NCBI RefSeq assembly: GCF_000559085.1
Contig: NZ_JALN02000001.1
Coordinates: 1,860,001-1,924,000 of the forward strand
Length of the DNA stretch: 64,000 bases
Source of the DNA: Mycolicibacterium aromaticivorans JS19b1 = JCM 16368
Lineage (GTDB): Bacteria > Actinomycetota > Actinomycetes > Mycobacteriales > Mycobacteriaceae
Direction: 5' to 3'
Shown: positions 23,815 to 32,466 of the stretch, in pieces
How positions within the stretch are numbered: the first letter of the stretch is position 1
Layout: each line of letters starts with the position of its first letter
Notes under the pieces: model-generated
What the model saw: only the letters and a program-made list of their open reading frames with translations
Databases searched by the model: none
Told to the model about the DNA's origin: nothing
Program-made: the position numbers and the translations under genes

Positions 23815-25004
23815 GACACCTTCTTCGGTTGCGGTGCGTACGCGGGCTTGCCCAGCCCCAACACGTACTGGCCGATCATGTTGCGGAAGACCTCCAGCGT
23901 GCCGCCGTAGATTCCGGACAGCGGCGCGAAGCGGTACACGTACTCCGACGCCCCGTCGTCGGCAGCACCGTCGGTCTCCACCGGAAGCGTTGCGGCAGCA
24001 CCGAGAATGTCCATCAGATCCGGTGAGATATCCCGCATCGCCTGGGCGATCGCAACCCGGCCGTAGAGACTCGGCGAACTCAGGGCGGCCTCCATCCGGG
24101 CCGCGCTGCGGCCCAGTCGGTACGACACCGATCCGTCGTCGACCGCACGGCGGCCACTCGGGTCGGACCGGCCGACCGCGGCGGCCACCTTGTCGACCGC
24201 GGTGGCCATGAAGTTGGCCTGGTGCATCATGATCGAGATATCGGCCAACCCGTCGGCTGCCGCGGCCACCGCACCGTGCTCGACGTTGAGCGGTTCGCGT
24301 AAGACGGTCCAGCCACCGTTGACCTCGCCGAGGCGGTACTTGTCGTCGACCCGGACGTCGCTGTAATAGACGATGTTCGTCCGGTCACCGTCGACGGTGC
24401 GCAGGCCCTGGATCTCGATGCCGGGCAGGTCCAGCGGAACGAGGAACATGGTGAGGCTCTTGTGCTTCTGCGCCTCCGGATCGGTGTTGGTGATCAGGAA
24501 GACGTACTGGCAGTTGTGCGCCCCGGTGGTGAACATCTTGGAGCCGTTAACAATCCACTGGTCGCCGTCGCGAACCGCGCGCGTTTTGCAGGTGGCGACA
24601 TCCGAACCGCCCTCGGGCTCGGTGTAGCCAAGGCACAGCCGGACGTGCCCGCTGAAAACACCGGGCAGCACTTCGGCTTTGAGTTCCGCGGAGCCGAAGG
24701 TGTCGACCGAACGCGCCACCATCGACGTGGTACCCCAGGTCACCCACGGCACCGCGAACCGTCGTTTCTCCAGCTCCCAGATCCGTCGGCGGACCCGGGT
24801 GAAGCCGCCCTCGGATTCCGATCTCCATTCGGCCTCCAGGTATCCGGCCGCGCCGAGTGCCAGGTGCACACCTTCGTGGAAGTTGTCTCCGGTCTCCCGG
24901 TCGTGCCGGATCACCTCGTCGGTGATGTGGGTTGTCAGGAAGTGGCGAACCTCGTCGAGGAACTGCTGATCCTCGTCGGTCAGCTCTACCGGTGAGAAAT
25001 CCAT
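23811..25004 (-). CDS. Acyl-CoA dehydrogenase, large-subunit type (copy 2)
   Basis: The 397-residue protein starts at ATG 25004 (MDFSPVELTDED); the frame stays open to 25235 but that part overlaps the small ACAD gene. It shares GYTEPEGGSDVATCKTRA, VNGSKMFTTGAHNCQY, DGDRTNIVYYSDVRVD and IYGGTLEVFRNM with copy 1 at 21353, and like it has Gly where YEGT places the catalytic Glu. The two copies look like a local duplication around the amidohydrolase gene. The 348-residue ACAD subunit just upstream (eight bases away) is the natural partner for a heteromeric enzyme. Acts in the cytosol with FAD; electrons go to an ETF. Confidence 0.9.
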   Translation of the reverse strand: MDFSPVELTDEDQQFLDEVRHFLTTHITDEVIRHDRETGDNFHEGVHLALGAAGYLEAEWRSESEGGFTRVRRRIWELEKRRFAVPWVTWGTTSMVARSVDTFGSAELKAEVLPGVFSGHVRLCLGYTEPEGGSDVATCKTRAVRDGDQWIVNGSKMFTTGAHNCQYVFLITNTDPEAQKHKSLTMFLVPLDLPGIEIQGLRTVDGDRTNIVYYSDVRVDDKYRLGEVNGGWTVLREPLNVEHGAVAAAADGLADISIMMHQANFMATAVDKVAAAVGRSDPSGRRAVDDGSVSYRLGRSAARMEAALSSPSLYGRVAIAQAMRDISPDLMDILGAAATLPVETDGAADDGASEYVYRFAPLSGIYGGTLEVFRNMIGQYVLGLGKPAYAPQPKKVS

Positions 25005-25011
25005 GGCTGCC

Positions 25012-26058
25012 CTATGCGGTTTCGCGGTCTGCGAGAAGGCGCCCGATCTGCTTGGCGCTGGCGCCGGGATCGCCACCGGCCAGTGGCCAGCCCCTTGCCC
25101 GCACCAGGTACGCGGTCGCGGCGGCCTCCGAGGACACTCCGAGGCCACCTTGGATGTGTACGGCCATCGTCGCGGCCTTGGACGCTTCTTCGGCCATGAA
25201 CACGAATGCCGACGGTGCCAGCTCGGGACGCGCATGGGGTTCGTTGTCGAGGAACCACGCGGCGCGGCGGGCCAGGTTGCGGCCGCCTTCGACGGTGATC
25301 ACCATGTTGGCCAGCGGATGCGAGATGGCCTGCAGGGTGGCGATCGGTACGCCCAACGTGTAGCGGGACTTCGCGAACTCGGCGGCGATGGTCATGGTCT
25401 CCTCGACCAGACCGACCAGCGCGGACGCCGTCAGCAGCCGCCATTCATCCAGCGCCCGAGCATATTCGGCGAGGGCGGCCGGCCCACTGCCCAGCACCGT
25501 TCGGCTGTCGGCGGCCGCCGGGTCGACCCAGGCCATCGGGAGCCGGCCGATGTTGTCCACCTTGGCCGGACGCGTACCGAACGAGAGGAGAACGACGTCT
25601 TCACCTTGTGCACCGTCCCGGATGATGATGTGGTCGGCGATCGACCCGGTCGGGATGAGCCGCACACCCGAGGCGCTGTCCAGCGATGCGTCCAGGCCGG
25701 CGATCTGGTTACCGCTCATCACCTCATCGGTGAGCGCGCCCAGGCCGGCCAACAGCCGGGCCGCGCAGACATGATCGATCCACGGCACCGGCGCGAGGTA
25801 GCGGCCGAGCTCCTCGGCCACCAGGGTCAGGTCCACCAGCGTGGCACCGTCGCCACCCACCGACTCCGGGACGGCCATCGTCGTCGCGCCCATGGCGCAC
25901 AACCGTTCCCACAGGCTCTTGTCGAATCCGCTGGCCTCGGCGGCTCGCACCGTCTCGATCGTGCTGTGGGTTTTGAAGAACTGCCGATAGGCGGTCTGCA
26001 GATCGGTGTGGTCCTCGGAGAGGCTGTAGTCGAGCCTGCGCAGTTCGTAGCGGTCCAT
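25012..26058 (-). CDS. Acyl-CoA dehydrogenase, small-subunit type
   Basis: The 348-residue protein shows a diverged ACAD pattern: PESVGGDGATLVDLTLVAEELGRYLAPVPW at the N-terminus and HIQGGLGVSSEAAATAYLVRARGW near the C-terminus, with a weak middle beta-domain. The size and divergence match the smaller subunit of alpha2beta2 acyl-CoA dehydrogenases known from steroid catabolism. It lies between the amidohydrolase at 26059 (stop and start adjacent) and the large subunit at 23811 (eight bases), so stoichiometric co-expression is expected. It could pair with either large-subunit copy. Whether it carries the catalytic base was not resolved by eye. Confidence 0.85.
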   Translation of the reverse strand: MDRYELRRLDYSLSEDHTDLQTAYRQFFKTHSTIETVRAAEASGFDKSLWERLCAMGATTMAVPESVGGDGATLVDLTLVAEELGRYLAPVPWIDHVCAARLLAGLGALTDEVMSGNQIAGLDASLDSASGVRLIPTGSIADHIIIRDGAQGEDVVLLSFGTRPAKVDNIGRLPMAWVDPAAADSRTVLGSGPAALAEYARALDEWRLLTASALVGLVEETMTIAAEFAKSRYTLGVPIATLQAISHPLANMVITVEGGRNLARRAAWFLDNEPHARPELAPSAFVFMAEEASKAATMAVHIQGGLGVSSEAAATAYLVRARGWPLAGGDPGASAKQIGRLLADRETA

Positions 26059-26886
26059 TCAGCGCTCCCTGAAGAAGAATTCGTTGGCGTTGTTGTAGAG
26101 GTAGTTGTCCATCGCGTCGGCAGGCAGGTCCAGGGCCAGGGCCTCGGGCACCACCCGCTGCATCCGCAGCACAGGGAAGTCAGATGCGAAGATGATCTTG
26201 TTCTTGCCGCGGGTTCGCATATAGTGCAACAAGCTGTCCGGCAGGCGTTTAGGTGACCACGCCGACGTCATCAGCCGGAGATTCTCGTACTTGATCATCA
26301 ACCGGATCGCAACATCCCACCAGGGGTCGGCACCGTGGATCATGCACAACCGCAGCTCGGGAAACCGCACGCACACCCGGTCGAGGTGGATCGGGTTCTG
26401 CACCTCACCGGGGATCGGCGGCCCCGGCAGCCCGGTGTTGACGCACAGCGGTAGTTCAAGCTCCGCGCACTTGGTGTAGAGCGGGTAGTACACGGCGTCA
26501 CTTGGAGGGTATTGACCGTCTCCCCAAAAGCTTGGTCCCACAACGGCATAGGCGACCGGGAGATCGGCAGCGACCGCGGCCAGCTCGCGCAGCGCCGGGA
26601 TGGGCCGCAGCAGGTTGACCCCGCCCATCGCCAGTGCGAAACGGTCGGGGTGCGCGTCGACGAACGTGCGCGCTGTCACCGACGGCTTCACCAGTGAGTC
26701 CATCAAGACGGCCCGCTGAACGCCATGGGAATCCATCTCATCGAGGAGCGTGGCCAGATCGATCGGGTCGTACATCGACGCCGGCCCCTTGAAGTACTCG
26801 TCGCGCACCTTCTTCATGAAGGTGGGCTGGTTCTCCGTCTCGCCGAAGTGAACGTTGGCCAGACAATCTATGACACGATGCGTCAT
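26059..26886 (-). CDS. Amidohydrolase-2 family protein (short form)
   Basis: The 275-residue protein is a shorter amidohydrolase-2 TIM barrel with VIDCLANVHFG at the N-terminus, LCMIHGADPWWD in the middle and FASDFPVLRMQRV near the end. It is about 130 residues shorter than its two relatives in the operon and has fewer recognisable metal-site histidines. Its start overlaps the stop of the acyl-CoA synthetase (ATGA, 26883-26886), so it is translationally coupled. It may be a decarboxylase or hydrolase of a ring-derived intermediate; a non-catalytic partner role is also possible. Confidence 0.8.
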   Translation of the reverse strand: MTHRVIDCLANVHFGETENQPTFMKKVRDEYFKGPASMYDPIDLATLLDEMDSHGVQRAVLMDSLVKPSVTARTFVDAHPDRFALAMGGVNLLRPIPALRELAAVAADLPVAYAVVGPSFWGDGQYPPSDAVYYPLYTKCAELELPLCVNTGLPGPPIPGEVQNPIHLDRVCVRFPELRLCMIHGADPWWDVAIRLMIKYENLRLMTSAWSPKRLPDSLLHYMRTRGKNKIIFASDFPVLRMQRVVPEALALDLPADAMDNYLYNNANEFFFRER

Positions 26887-28493
26887 GACAGCGAAACCTT
26901 GCTGTTGGCAGTCTCCTTGGCCCAGCGATAATCGGCCTTACCGTTACCTAGGCGTCTGACCTGGTCGACGACGATGAACTCCTTCGGCGCTTTGTACCGG
27001 GCCAGCTGCGCTGTGCAGTGCTCGTGCAGCGCCCCGTGCGCCACCTCGGTGTGCAGCGCCACCAGCGCGACGAGTTCCTGGCCCCAGCGCTCACTGGGCC
27101 GGCCCACCACCAGAGCGTCGGTGACATCGGGATGCGCGCGCAGCACCTCTTCGACCTCCTCGACGAAGACTTTCTCCCCGCCGGTGTTGACCACCAGCGA
27201 GTCCCGGCCGAACAGCCGCAGCGTTCCGTCCGGTGCCAGCGAGCCACGGTCACCGGAGATCACCACCCGTGCTCCGTCCACTTCGGGAAATGTCGTGCGG
27301 GTGGCCTCGGAGTCGTCGAAGTAGCCGAGCGGGATCCGGCCTGCGCGGGCCACCCAGCCAACCTGGTCTTCACCGGCGTCGAGGAAGCGGCTGTAGTCCT
27401 CGGCGAGAACCAAAGCGCCGTCGCGTAATTCGAAGGTGTCCTTGTGGTCGCCACGCATGCTGCGCCCGAACCCGACATTGCCGGTCTCCGACGATCCGTA
27501 GCCGTTGATCAGGATGATGTCGGGCAGCAGCTCCAGGAGGGCGTTCTGATGCTTGAGGTTGGTCGCCGCTCCTCCGGTCGCCAACGCGAACAACGAGGAC
27601 AGGTCGTAGTCCCCTCGCCGCAGCTCCTCGACCAGCGGCGCGGCGTACGCGTCGCCGACCATCGTCATCATTCCGACCTTGTGCCGCTGCGCGGTCGACA
27701 AGACCCGGTGCGGATCGAACTTCGCGGAGTCGTAGAGCACCACGGTCTGGCCGTTCAGAACGCCGGCGAACGCCGTCCACATCCCGGCCGCGTGCATCAG
27801 AGGGGACACCGCGAACCACGGCGCACCGGGGGTGCCGAGCTTGTCGTGGATCTCGGTGACGGACTCGTGATCGGCACCGTTCATCGAGATGGCATAGGTG
27901 TCGGCCTGCCGCCACATCACCCCTTTCGGGCGGCCCGTGGTGCCGCCCGTGCAGATCATCAACACGTCGTCAGGCGAGGCCGAGATGCTCTGATCCTGAT
28001 CACCCTGTGCCAGAACCTCATCCAGATCGATCGCGCCGGGCAGGTCGGGTCCGGCACTGCCGTCGTCGATCGAGATCAGCAGCTCGGCGCTGTCCGGTGG
28101 CAGCACATCGGCGAACCTGGCGCCCAGCGATCGGTGGTAGATCACGCCGCGGGGTTTGATGTAGTCCAGCAGCTCGGCGACTTCGCGCGGCGTGTAGTGG
28201 TGGTTGACGTTGACGGGCACGACCCGGCCCTTGAGACACCCGATGACCATGTCCGGGTAGAGATCGTTGTGCATGATCAGCGCGACCCGGTCCTGGCCGC
28301 ACTCCCAGTTCTGCAGGTCGGACCGTTCGCGGTGCGCGCCGAATCCCCTGCCTGCCAGGAAGTTGGCCAGGCGCCGCGTGCGGTCGGCCGAATCAGCGAA
28401 GGTGCTGGTGCGCTCGCCACAGATCGTCATCGGCCGGTCTGGAATGACCTCGGCGATGGCGTCGAGCACCGCACCGATCGTCCATTCGGGCAC
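26883..28493 (-). CDS. Acyl-CoA synthetase (AMP-binding, FadD-like)
   Basis: The 536-residue ANL-superfamily enzyme has the P-loop CTGGTTGRPKGV, the motif YGSSETGNVG, a hinge region near LFGRDSLVVNTGGEKVF and the C-terminal catalytic Lys in GNGKADYRW. It activates a carboxylic acid to acyl-AMP and then acyl-CoA. GTG 28493 follows the previous stop by three bases. Lying inside the nine-gene operon with three ACAD subunits and two P450/crotonase genes, it probably provides the CoA thioester that enters the pathway. The type resembles mycobacterial FadDs that act on bulky steroid or branched acids more than plain fatty acids, but that is inference. Confidence 0.9.
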   Translation of the reverse strand: MPEWTIGAVLDAIAEVIPDRPMTICGERTSTFADSADRTRRLANFLAGRGFGAHRERSDLQNWECGQDRVALIMHNDLYPDMVIGCLKGRVVPVNVNHHYTPREVAELLDYIKPRGVIYHRSLGARFADVLPPDSAELLISIDDGSAGPDLPGAIDLDEVLAQGDQDQSISASPDDVLMICTGGTTGRPKGVMWRQADTYAISMNGADHESVTEIHDKLGTPGAPWFAVSPLMHAAGMWTAFAGVLNGQTVVLYDSAKFDPHRVLSTAQRHKVGMMTMVGDAYAAPLVEELRRGDYDLSSLFALATGGAATNLKHQNALLELLPDIILINGYGSSETGNVGFGRSMRGDHKDTFELRDGALVLAEDYSRFLDAGEDQVGWVARAGRIPLGYFDDSEATRTTFPEVDGARVVISGDRGSLAPDGTLRLFGRDSLVVNTGGEKVFVEEVEEVLRAHPDVTDALVVGRPSERWGQELVALVALHTEVAHGALHEHCTAQLARYKAPKEFIVVDQVRRLGNGKADYRWAKETANSKVSLS

Positions 28494-28496
28494 GAC

Positions 28497-29705
28497 TCAG
28501 ACCGCCGACGACACGGATATGCCGAGCAGATCCAATGCGTTGTCCCGCATCACCTTCCGGGTGTCTTCGGCACTGAACTCCGGAAACTGCGGGATGTCGG
28601 CGGTGAAGCTCATCGGATCGGCCAGTCCTTCGCCGTGCGGCCAGTCCGAGCCGAAGAGGATCTTCTCGACACCGATCGTGTCCGCCAGCAACTTCACGTC
28701 GTCCTCGTAGTACGGGGCGATCCAGACGTTGTTCGTCAACTGCGCGACCGGATCTTCCTTGAAGTGGTAGGGCGCGGTGTTGGCGGCCTTCTTCAGCCGC
28801 TTGATCAACCGGTAGACGAAGTAGGAGCCGTTCTCGATGCTCGCCACCTTGAGCTTGGGATGCCGGGTGAAGACCTGGTGCACGATCATCGACGCCATCG
28901 AGTCGTGAATAGCCCGGTCGTCGAGCAGCACGCTGTCGAGCGGATCCCGCTTCCCGAATCCTTCGAAGGTCCCGGTGCCACCCCACAGTGCCGAAATCGC
29001 AAGGTAACCACTGTCGGACAAGTGGAAGACCACCGGCACGCCCGCTTCGGCCAGCCGGGCCCACACCGGGTCGTGCAGTGGGTCGCCGAGTGAGCGCGGC
29101 TTGACCCGCCCCGGCACCGGCGCCGGCCGCACGCAGACGATCTTGGCGCCGCGACTCAGCACGAACTCGACCTCGGCCACCGCGGCGTCAGGGTCGGCCA
29201 GCGAGATGATCGGAGCCGAGAGGAACCGATGGTCGGGACGGTCGAAACCCCAGTCTTCGTCGAGCCACAGGTTGAAGGCGTGTACCGACGCCATCGTCGC
29301 CTCGATGTCGCGCTTGAGCGCTTCCTCGACCCCGCACGCGAAAGTCGGCAGCATGAACACGGTTTCGAGGTTCTGCTTGTCCAGGATCTGCACCCGCGCG
29401 TCCCTGTTCTGGTATTCGGGGTGGTCGGCCAACCGGTCGACCTTCATCAGCGACCCCGGGTCGACGCCGTCGGGGATCTCGCCACGGAACAACAAGTCCA
29501 GGCATCCCGGCTCGATGATCGGATCGAACGTCGGGTTGGGAATGAACTGGTTGACGACGCCGCCCATGACCGCGAAGGTGCGCTTACCCTCGGTGAGCAT
29601 CTGCACACCACGGCGTTTGAACTCCTTGGGCAGATGCCGGGTGAACGAATCGGTCGGCTCGTAATAGTGGTTGTCGACGTCAATCGCCCTGTAATCCAAT
29701 GTCAT
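28497..29705 (-). CDS. Amidohydrolase-2 (ACMSD-like) metal-dependent hydrolase (second long copy)
   Basis: The 402-residue protein has AIDVDNHYYEPTDS at the N-terminus, VVFHLSDSG, SIENGSYFVYRL and FGSDWPHGEG, matching the protein at 22576 motif for motif. Both have one His where many family members have HxH. The two long copies plus the short one at 26059 make three amidohydrolase-2 proteins in one operon, which suggests successive or alternative C-C bond cleavage or decarboxylation steps, or a hetero-oligomer. It follows the crotonase gene after 13 bases. Substrate not determinable from sequence. Confidence 0.85.
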   Translation of the reverse strand: MTLDYRAIDVDNHYYEPTDSFTRHLPKEFKRRGVQMLTEGKRTFAVMGGVVNQFIPNPTFDPIIEPGCLDLLFRGEIPDGVDPGSLMKVDRLADHPEYQNRDARVQILDKQNLETVFMLPTFACGVEEALKRDIEATMASVHAFNLWLDEDWGFDRPDHRFLSAPIISLADPDAAVAEVEFVLSRGAKIVCVRPAPVPGRVKPRSLGDPLHDPVWARLAEAGVPVVFHLSDSGYLAISALWGGTGTFEGFGKRDPLDSVLLDDRAIHDSMASMIVHQVFTRHPKLKVASIENGSYFVYRLIKRLKKAANTAPYHFKEDPVAQLTNNVWIAPYYEDDVKLLADTIGVEKILFGSDWPHGEGLADPMSFTADIPQFPEFSAEDTRKVMRDNALDLLGISVSSAV

Positions 29706-29718
29706 CGGTGTCGTCCTC

Positions 29719-30561
29719 TCACGTCAGGGGCGGGAAGTTCGGTGGCCGCTTCTCGAAGAACGCGGTGATGCCCTCGATGAAGTCGGGGCGTTGCATGGAT
29801 TCGTGCATCAGCGTCTCGGCCCGCCCGCTGGCGTCCTGCGCCTCGCGTAGGGCGTCGCCGTAGACCTGACGTTTGATGACGGCCAGTGAGCTCGGCGCAC
29901 AGTTGGCCGCAATGTCCTCGGCGTATTCGATTGTGCGGCCGAGCAACTCGTCGGGTGTGACGACTTCTTTGACCATCCCGAGTTCGAAGGCCTCTTCGGC
30001 GTAGAACACCCGCCCGCTCAACAGCAGATCCAGCGCCGCCCCCCACCCGATCACCTTGGGCAGGATCCATGAGATCCCGTACTCGGCGATCAGGCCGCGG
30101 CGGACGAACGACGTGGTGAATTTCGCCCCGGCGGCGGCGAATCGGATATCGCACATCAGCGCCTGGGTCAGCCCGATACCGGCGCAGGCACCGTTGATCG
30201 CGGCGATGACCGGCTTGCTCACGGTCGTGACGAACAGCGGATGCCGCTCCCCCACCATCTTGGTCAGGTCGGCGTCACCGGCGGAGTCGACGCTGGCCGA
30301 GCTGATCGACGACAGGTCGCCCATGTCGGCTCCCGCACAGAATGCCCGGCCACTGCCCGTCACCACGATCGCGCGGACATCCGGGTCGGCCTCGGCGGCG
30401 TCCATGCCCGCGTAGAACCCGGCGGCGAGCCCACCGCCCCAGCCGTTCATCCGCTCCGGACGGTTGAACGTCAGAACCGCGACCCCGCTGTCGAGAACCT
30501 CGTACAGAACGGGCTTGGCCGCAGCGGAATTCGGGGCGGGATCGGCGTGGGTGTCGGTCAC
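29719..30561 (-). CDS. Enoyl-CoA hydratase/isomerase family protein (non-canonical active site)
   Basis: The 280-residue crotonase-fold protein has GRAFCAGADMGDLSS (oxyanion hole) and GACAGIGLTQALMCDI. The two glutamates used by canonical hydratases are replaced: Thr at the GGGxE position and Phe at the FGxPE position (KFTTSFVRRG). A nearby Glu in GLIAEYG could serve instead. It may therefore be an isomerase, hydrolase or C-C lyase rather than a hydratase. GTG 30561 is preceded by GGAGGT eight bases away. It is the first gene of the nine-gene operon that runs to 20160, downstream of a weak copy of the shared operator. Confidence 0.85.
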   Translation of the reverse strand: MTDTHADPAPNSAAAKPVLYEVLDSGVAVLTFNRPERMNGWGGGLAAGFYAGMDAAEADPDVRAIVVTGSGRAFCAGADMGDLSSISSASVDSAGDADLTKMVGERHPLFVTTVSKPVIAAINGACAGIGLTQALMCDIRFAAAGAKFTTSFVRRGLIAEYGISWILPKVIGWGAALDLLLSGRVFYAEEAFELGMVKEVVTPDELLGRTIEYAEDIAANCAPSSLAVIKRQVYGDALREAQDASGRAETLMHESMQRPDFIEGITAFFEKRPPNFPPLT

Positions 30562-30607
30562 CTACGGGTACCTCCAAGAATGGCGCGCCAACATGCGGAT
30601 ACGTCCA

Positions 30608-30626
30608 TACTGTACACCTATCGGTA
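30608..30626. promoter_or_regulatory. Operator site 5 (weak copy) upstream of nine-gene operon
   Basis: TACTGTACACCTATCGGTA matches the consensus at about 12 of 19 positions; one half (TACTGTA) is perfect. It lies 47 bases upstream of the GTG at 30561. On the minus strand TACAGT is present as a possible -10. Position and half-site support it, but it is the weakest member of the set. Confidence 0.5.
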
Positions 30627-30639
30627 TCACCTTCCGCAA

Positions 30640-31650
30640 TCAGCGTTCGAGCAGGCCGAGCCGCTGATAGGCCTGCTCGATCTGAGCCTTTCCAGCCTCG
30701 GGCAATTCGGTCTGCGGCGGGCGCGAATGGGGATAGTCGCCGATGGGCAATCCGAGCAGCGAGGCGGCGTACTTGAAGGCACTTCCCCAGTGGGTGAAGT
30801 AGTCGGGACGGCCCGGGAAGCAGGTGAACCAATTGCCCATGTCGATGCCGAACTGGTCGAGCCCTGACTTAGCCGCGTAGTCCATCGCCTCGATCAGTTT
30901 GTCGGCCCACACCAGCTCCCAGAATTCGGAGATGATCGGCCGCTGCGGGGTCTCGTGCAGATAGCCCGCGGTGCCCAGCTGCGCGGGACCGACGACGCCC
31001 GCCCGCAACCAGCCCGCCCGGTAGACGGTGAGATCGCATTCCCAGATCACCAGACCCGGTGCCAGCTCGTGCAGCAGCCGGCTGCTGCCCGGGCGGAACG
31101 CGCCTTCCTTCGTCGCGCACACCGCAGGGATCTCGGCGTAGATGCGCGCCCCCTCCGCAGGCGTCAGCACATAGCCCGACGACGGCGAGTTGAACATTCC
31201 CAGTGCGATGTCGGTGCGATCGGCGATGTAGCGAAAGAAGCGCAGCACGCCCTCACCGCCGTGGGTCTCCATCATCGGCGTCTGGATGTAGGCGATGTCG
31301 GCGCCGGCTTCCTGGGCGTGCCGAGTGAGCTCGAGACAATCCTTGGCGGCGGTAGCCGCGGTGCAGGCCTGGATGACGACGTCGGGGTTGGCCCGCCGTC
31401 CCTCCTCGATAGCGGTCTCCAGCAACCGCTTTCGCTCGTCAAGGGTCAGCGACCAGAATTCGGCGATACCGCTGGTGCACCACAGCATCGGGTGCCGCAG
31501 CTCACCGACGCAGTAGCGCACCAGTGTCCGGTAGGCGTCCCAGTCGATGTCGTCGCCGTCGGTTCCGGAGAACGGCGTGTAGAGGCTGTTGCCGATTCCG
31601 CGCAGTTCTGTGCGTGCCCACTCCCGGGCATCGAGCGCTGTGGCCACCAC
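30640..31650 (-). CDS. Dihydrodipicolinate-synthase family lyase/aldolase
   Basis: The 336-residue protein has the DapA/N-acetylneuraminate-lyase TIM-barrel pattern: CTSGIAEFWSLTLDER in the place of the GxxGE loop, FNSPSSG in the place of YNxP, and Lys in CATKEGAF as the Schiff-base candidate. Members cleave or form C-C bonds with pyruvate; some are hydratase-aldolases in aromatic degradation. Here the Tyr of the YN motif is Phe. It is too diverged for lysine biosynthesis. GTG 31650 (or 31647) has GGAG upstream. It is the last gene of the crotonase/SDR/aldolase operon. Inferred role: retro-aldol release of a small keto acid from the degraded substrate. Confidence 0.83.
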   Translation of the reverse strand: MVATALDAREWARTELRGIGNSLYTPFSGTDGDDIDWDAYRTLVRYCVGELRHPMLWCTSGIAEFWSLTLDERKRLLETAIEEGRRANPDVVIQACTAATAAKDCLELTRHAQEAGADIAYIQTPMMETHGGEGVLRFFRYIADRTDIALGMFNSPSSGYVLTPAEGARIYAEIPAVCATKEGAFRPGSSRLLHELAPGLVIWECDLTVYRAGWLRAGVVGPAQLGTAGYLHETPQRPIISEFWELVWADKLIEAMDYAAKSGLDQFGIDMGNWFTCFPGRPDYFTHWGSAFKYAASLLGLPIGDYPHSRPPQTELPEAGKAQIEQAYQRLGLLER

Positions 31651-31656
31651 TGCTCC

Positions 31657-32454
31657 TCAGGTGAAGTCGGATCCGCCGTCGACGTTGACGTTGGCGCCGG
31701 TCATGTACGAGTTGCGTTTCGAGGCCAAAAAGGCGACCACGGGCCCGATCTCGTCGGGCAGTCCGGCCCGCGGCAGATGTGCCGGGTGACCGAAGTGCTC
31801 GTCGATGGCGGCCATCAGCGCGTAGGGGTCGGAGCTGTCGACGCCGACGGATTCGGCCCAGCCGGTGAGCGCTTCGGACGCGATGCTGCCCGGCGAGACG
31901 ACGTTCACCAGGATCTCGTCGGACGCCAGCGAGAGCGACAAATTCTTGGAGACGCTGGTGACCATCGCCTTGGCCGCGGTGTACGCCGCCAAACGAGGGC
32001 TCTGTCGTTGGGTGGACTGGGCGGCGAAGTTGACGATGCGCGCCCAGTCCGCGGCCCGCAGCAGCGGCAACGCGGCGCGCACGCAGCGCACCATGCCCAG
32101 TGCGCCCTCGTCGATCGCGGTACGCCACTGCTCGTCGGTCAGATCGTCGAAAGTGCCTTGCACACTTGGCCCTACAGCGTTGATGAGGATGTTGAGCCCG
32201 CCACCCCACCGCCGGCCGATCTGATCGAACGCTCGCTGAACCTGCGCGTCGTCGCCGGTATCGGCCACCAGACCGACGGCGTCCGGGCTGCCCCGCCCGC
32301 TCAGCTCGTCGGCCGCGGCGTCGAGCACCGCCGCGGTGCGGCCGATCAGCGCGATCCGCGCGCCGTCGTCGGCCAGACACCGTGCGGCGGCCAAGCCCAT
32401 CCCACGGCCGCCACCGACCACGACGGCGGTGGCGTCAGCGAGCCCGAGATCCAC
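31657..32454 (-). CDS. SDR family oxidoreductase
   Basis: The 265-residue SDR has the nucleotide-binding GGGRGMGLAAA near residue 14, the NAVG segment (usually NNAG), and YTAAK as the active-site Tyr/Lys. The serine region reads NFAAQSTQRQS. The C-terminal YMTGANVNVDGGSDF is typical. It probably oxidises or reduces a hydroxyacyl or ring alcohol. GTG 32454 follows the crotonase stop by 12 bases, and the aldolase follows after six bases, so the three genes form one operon. Hydratase, then dehydrogenase, then aldolase or lyase is a sensible reaction order. Confidence 0.87.
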   Translation of the reverse strand: MDLGLADATAVVVGGGRGMGLAAARCLADDGARIALIGRTAAVLDAAADELSGRGSPDAVGLVADTGDDAQVQRAFDQIGRRWGGGLNILINAVGPSVQGTFDDLTDEQWRTAIDEGALGMVRCVRAALPLLRAADWARIVNFAAQSTQRQSPRLAAYTAAKAMVTSVSKNLSLSLASDEILVNVVSPGSIASEALTGWAESVGVDSSDPYALMAAIDEHFGHPAHLPRAGLPDEIGPVVAFLASKRNSYMTGANVNVDGGSDFT

Positions 32455-32466
32455 GGCCCGCCGGCT

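Noticed and set aside
30640..31650. DapA of lysine biosynthesis
   Set aside because: Active-site loop changes and catabolic neighbours; there are no other lysine genes.
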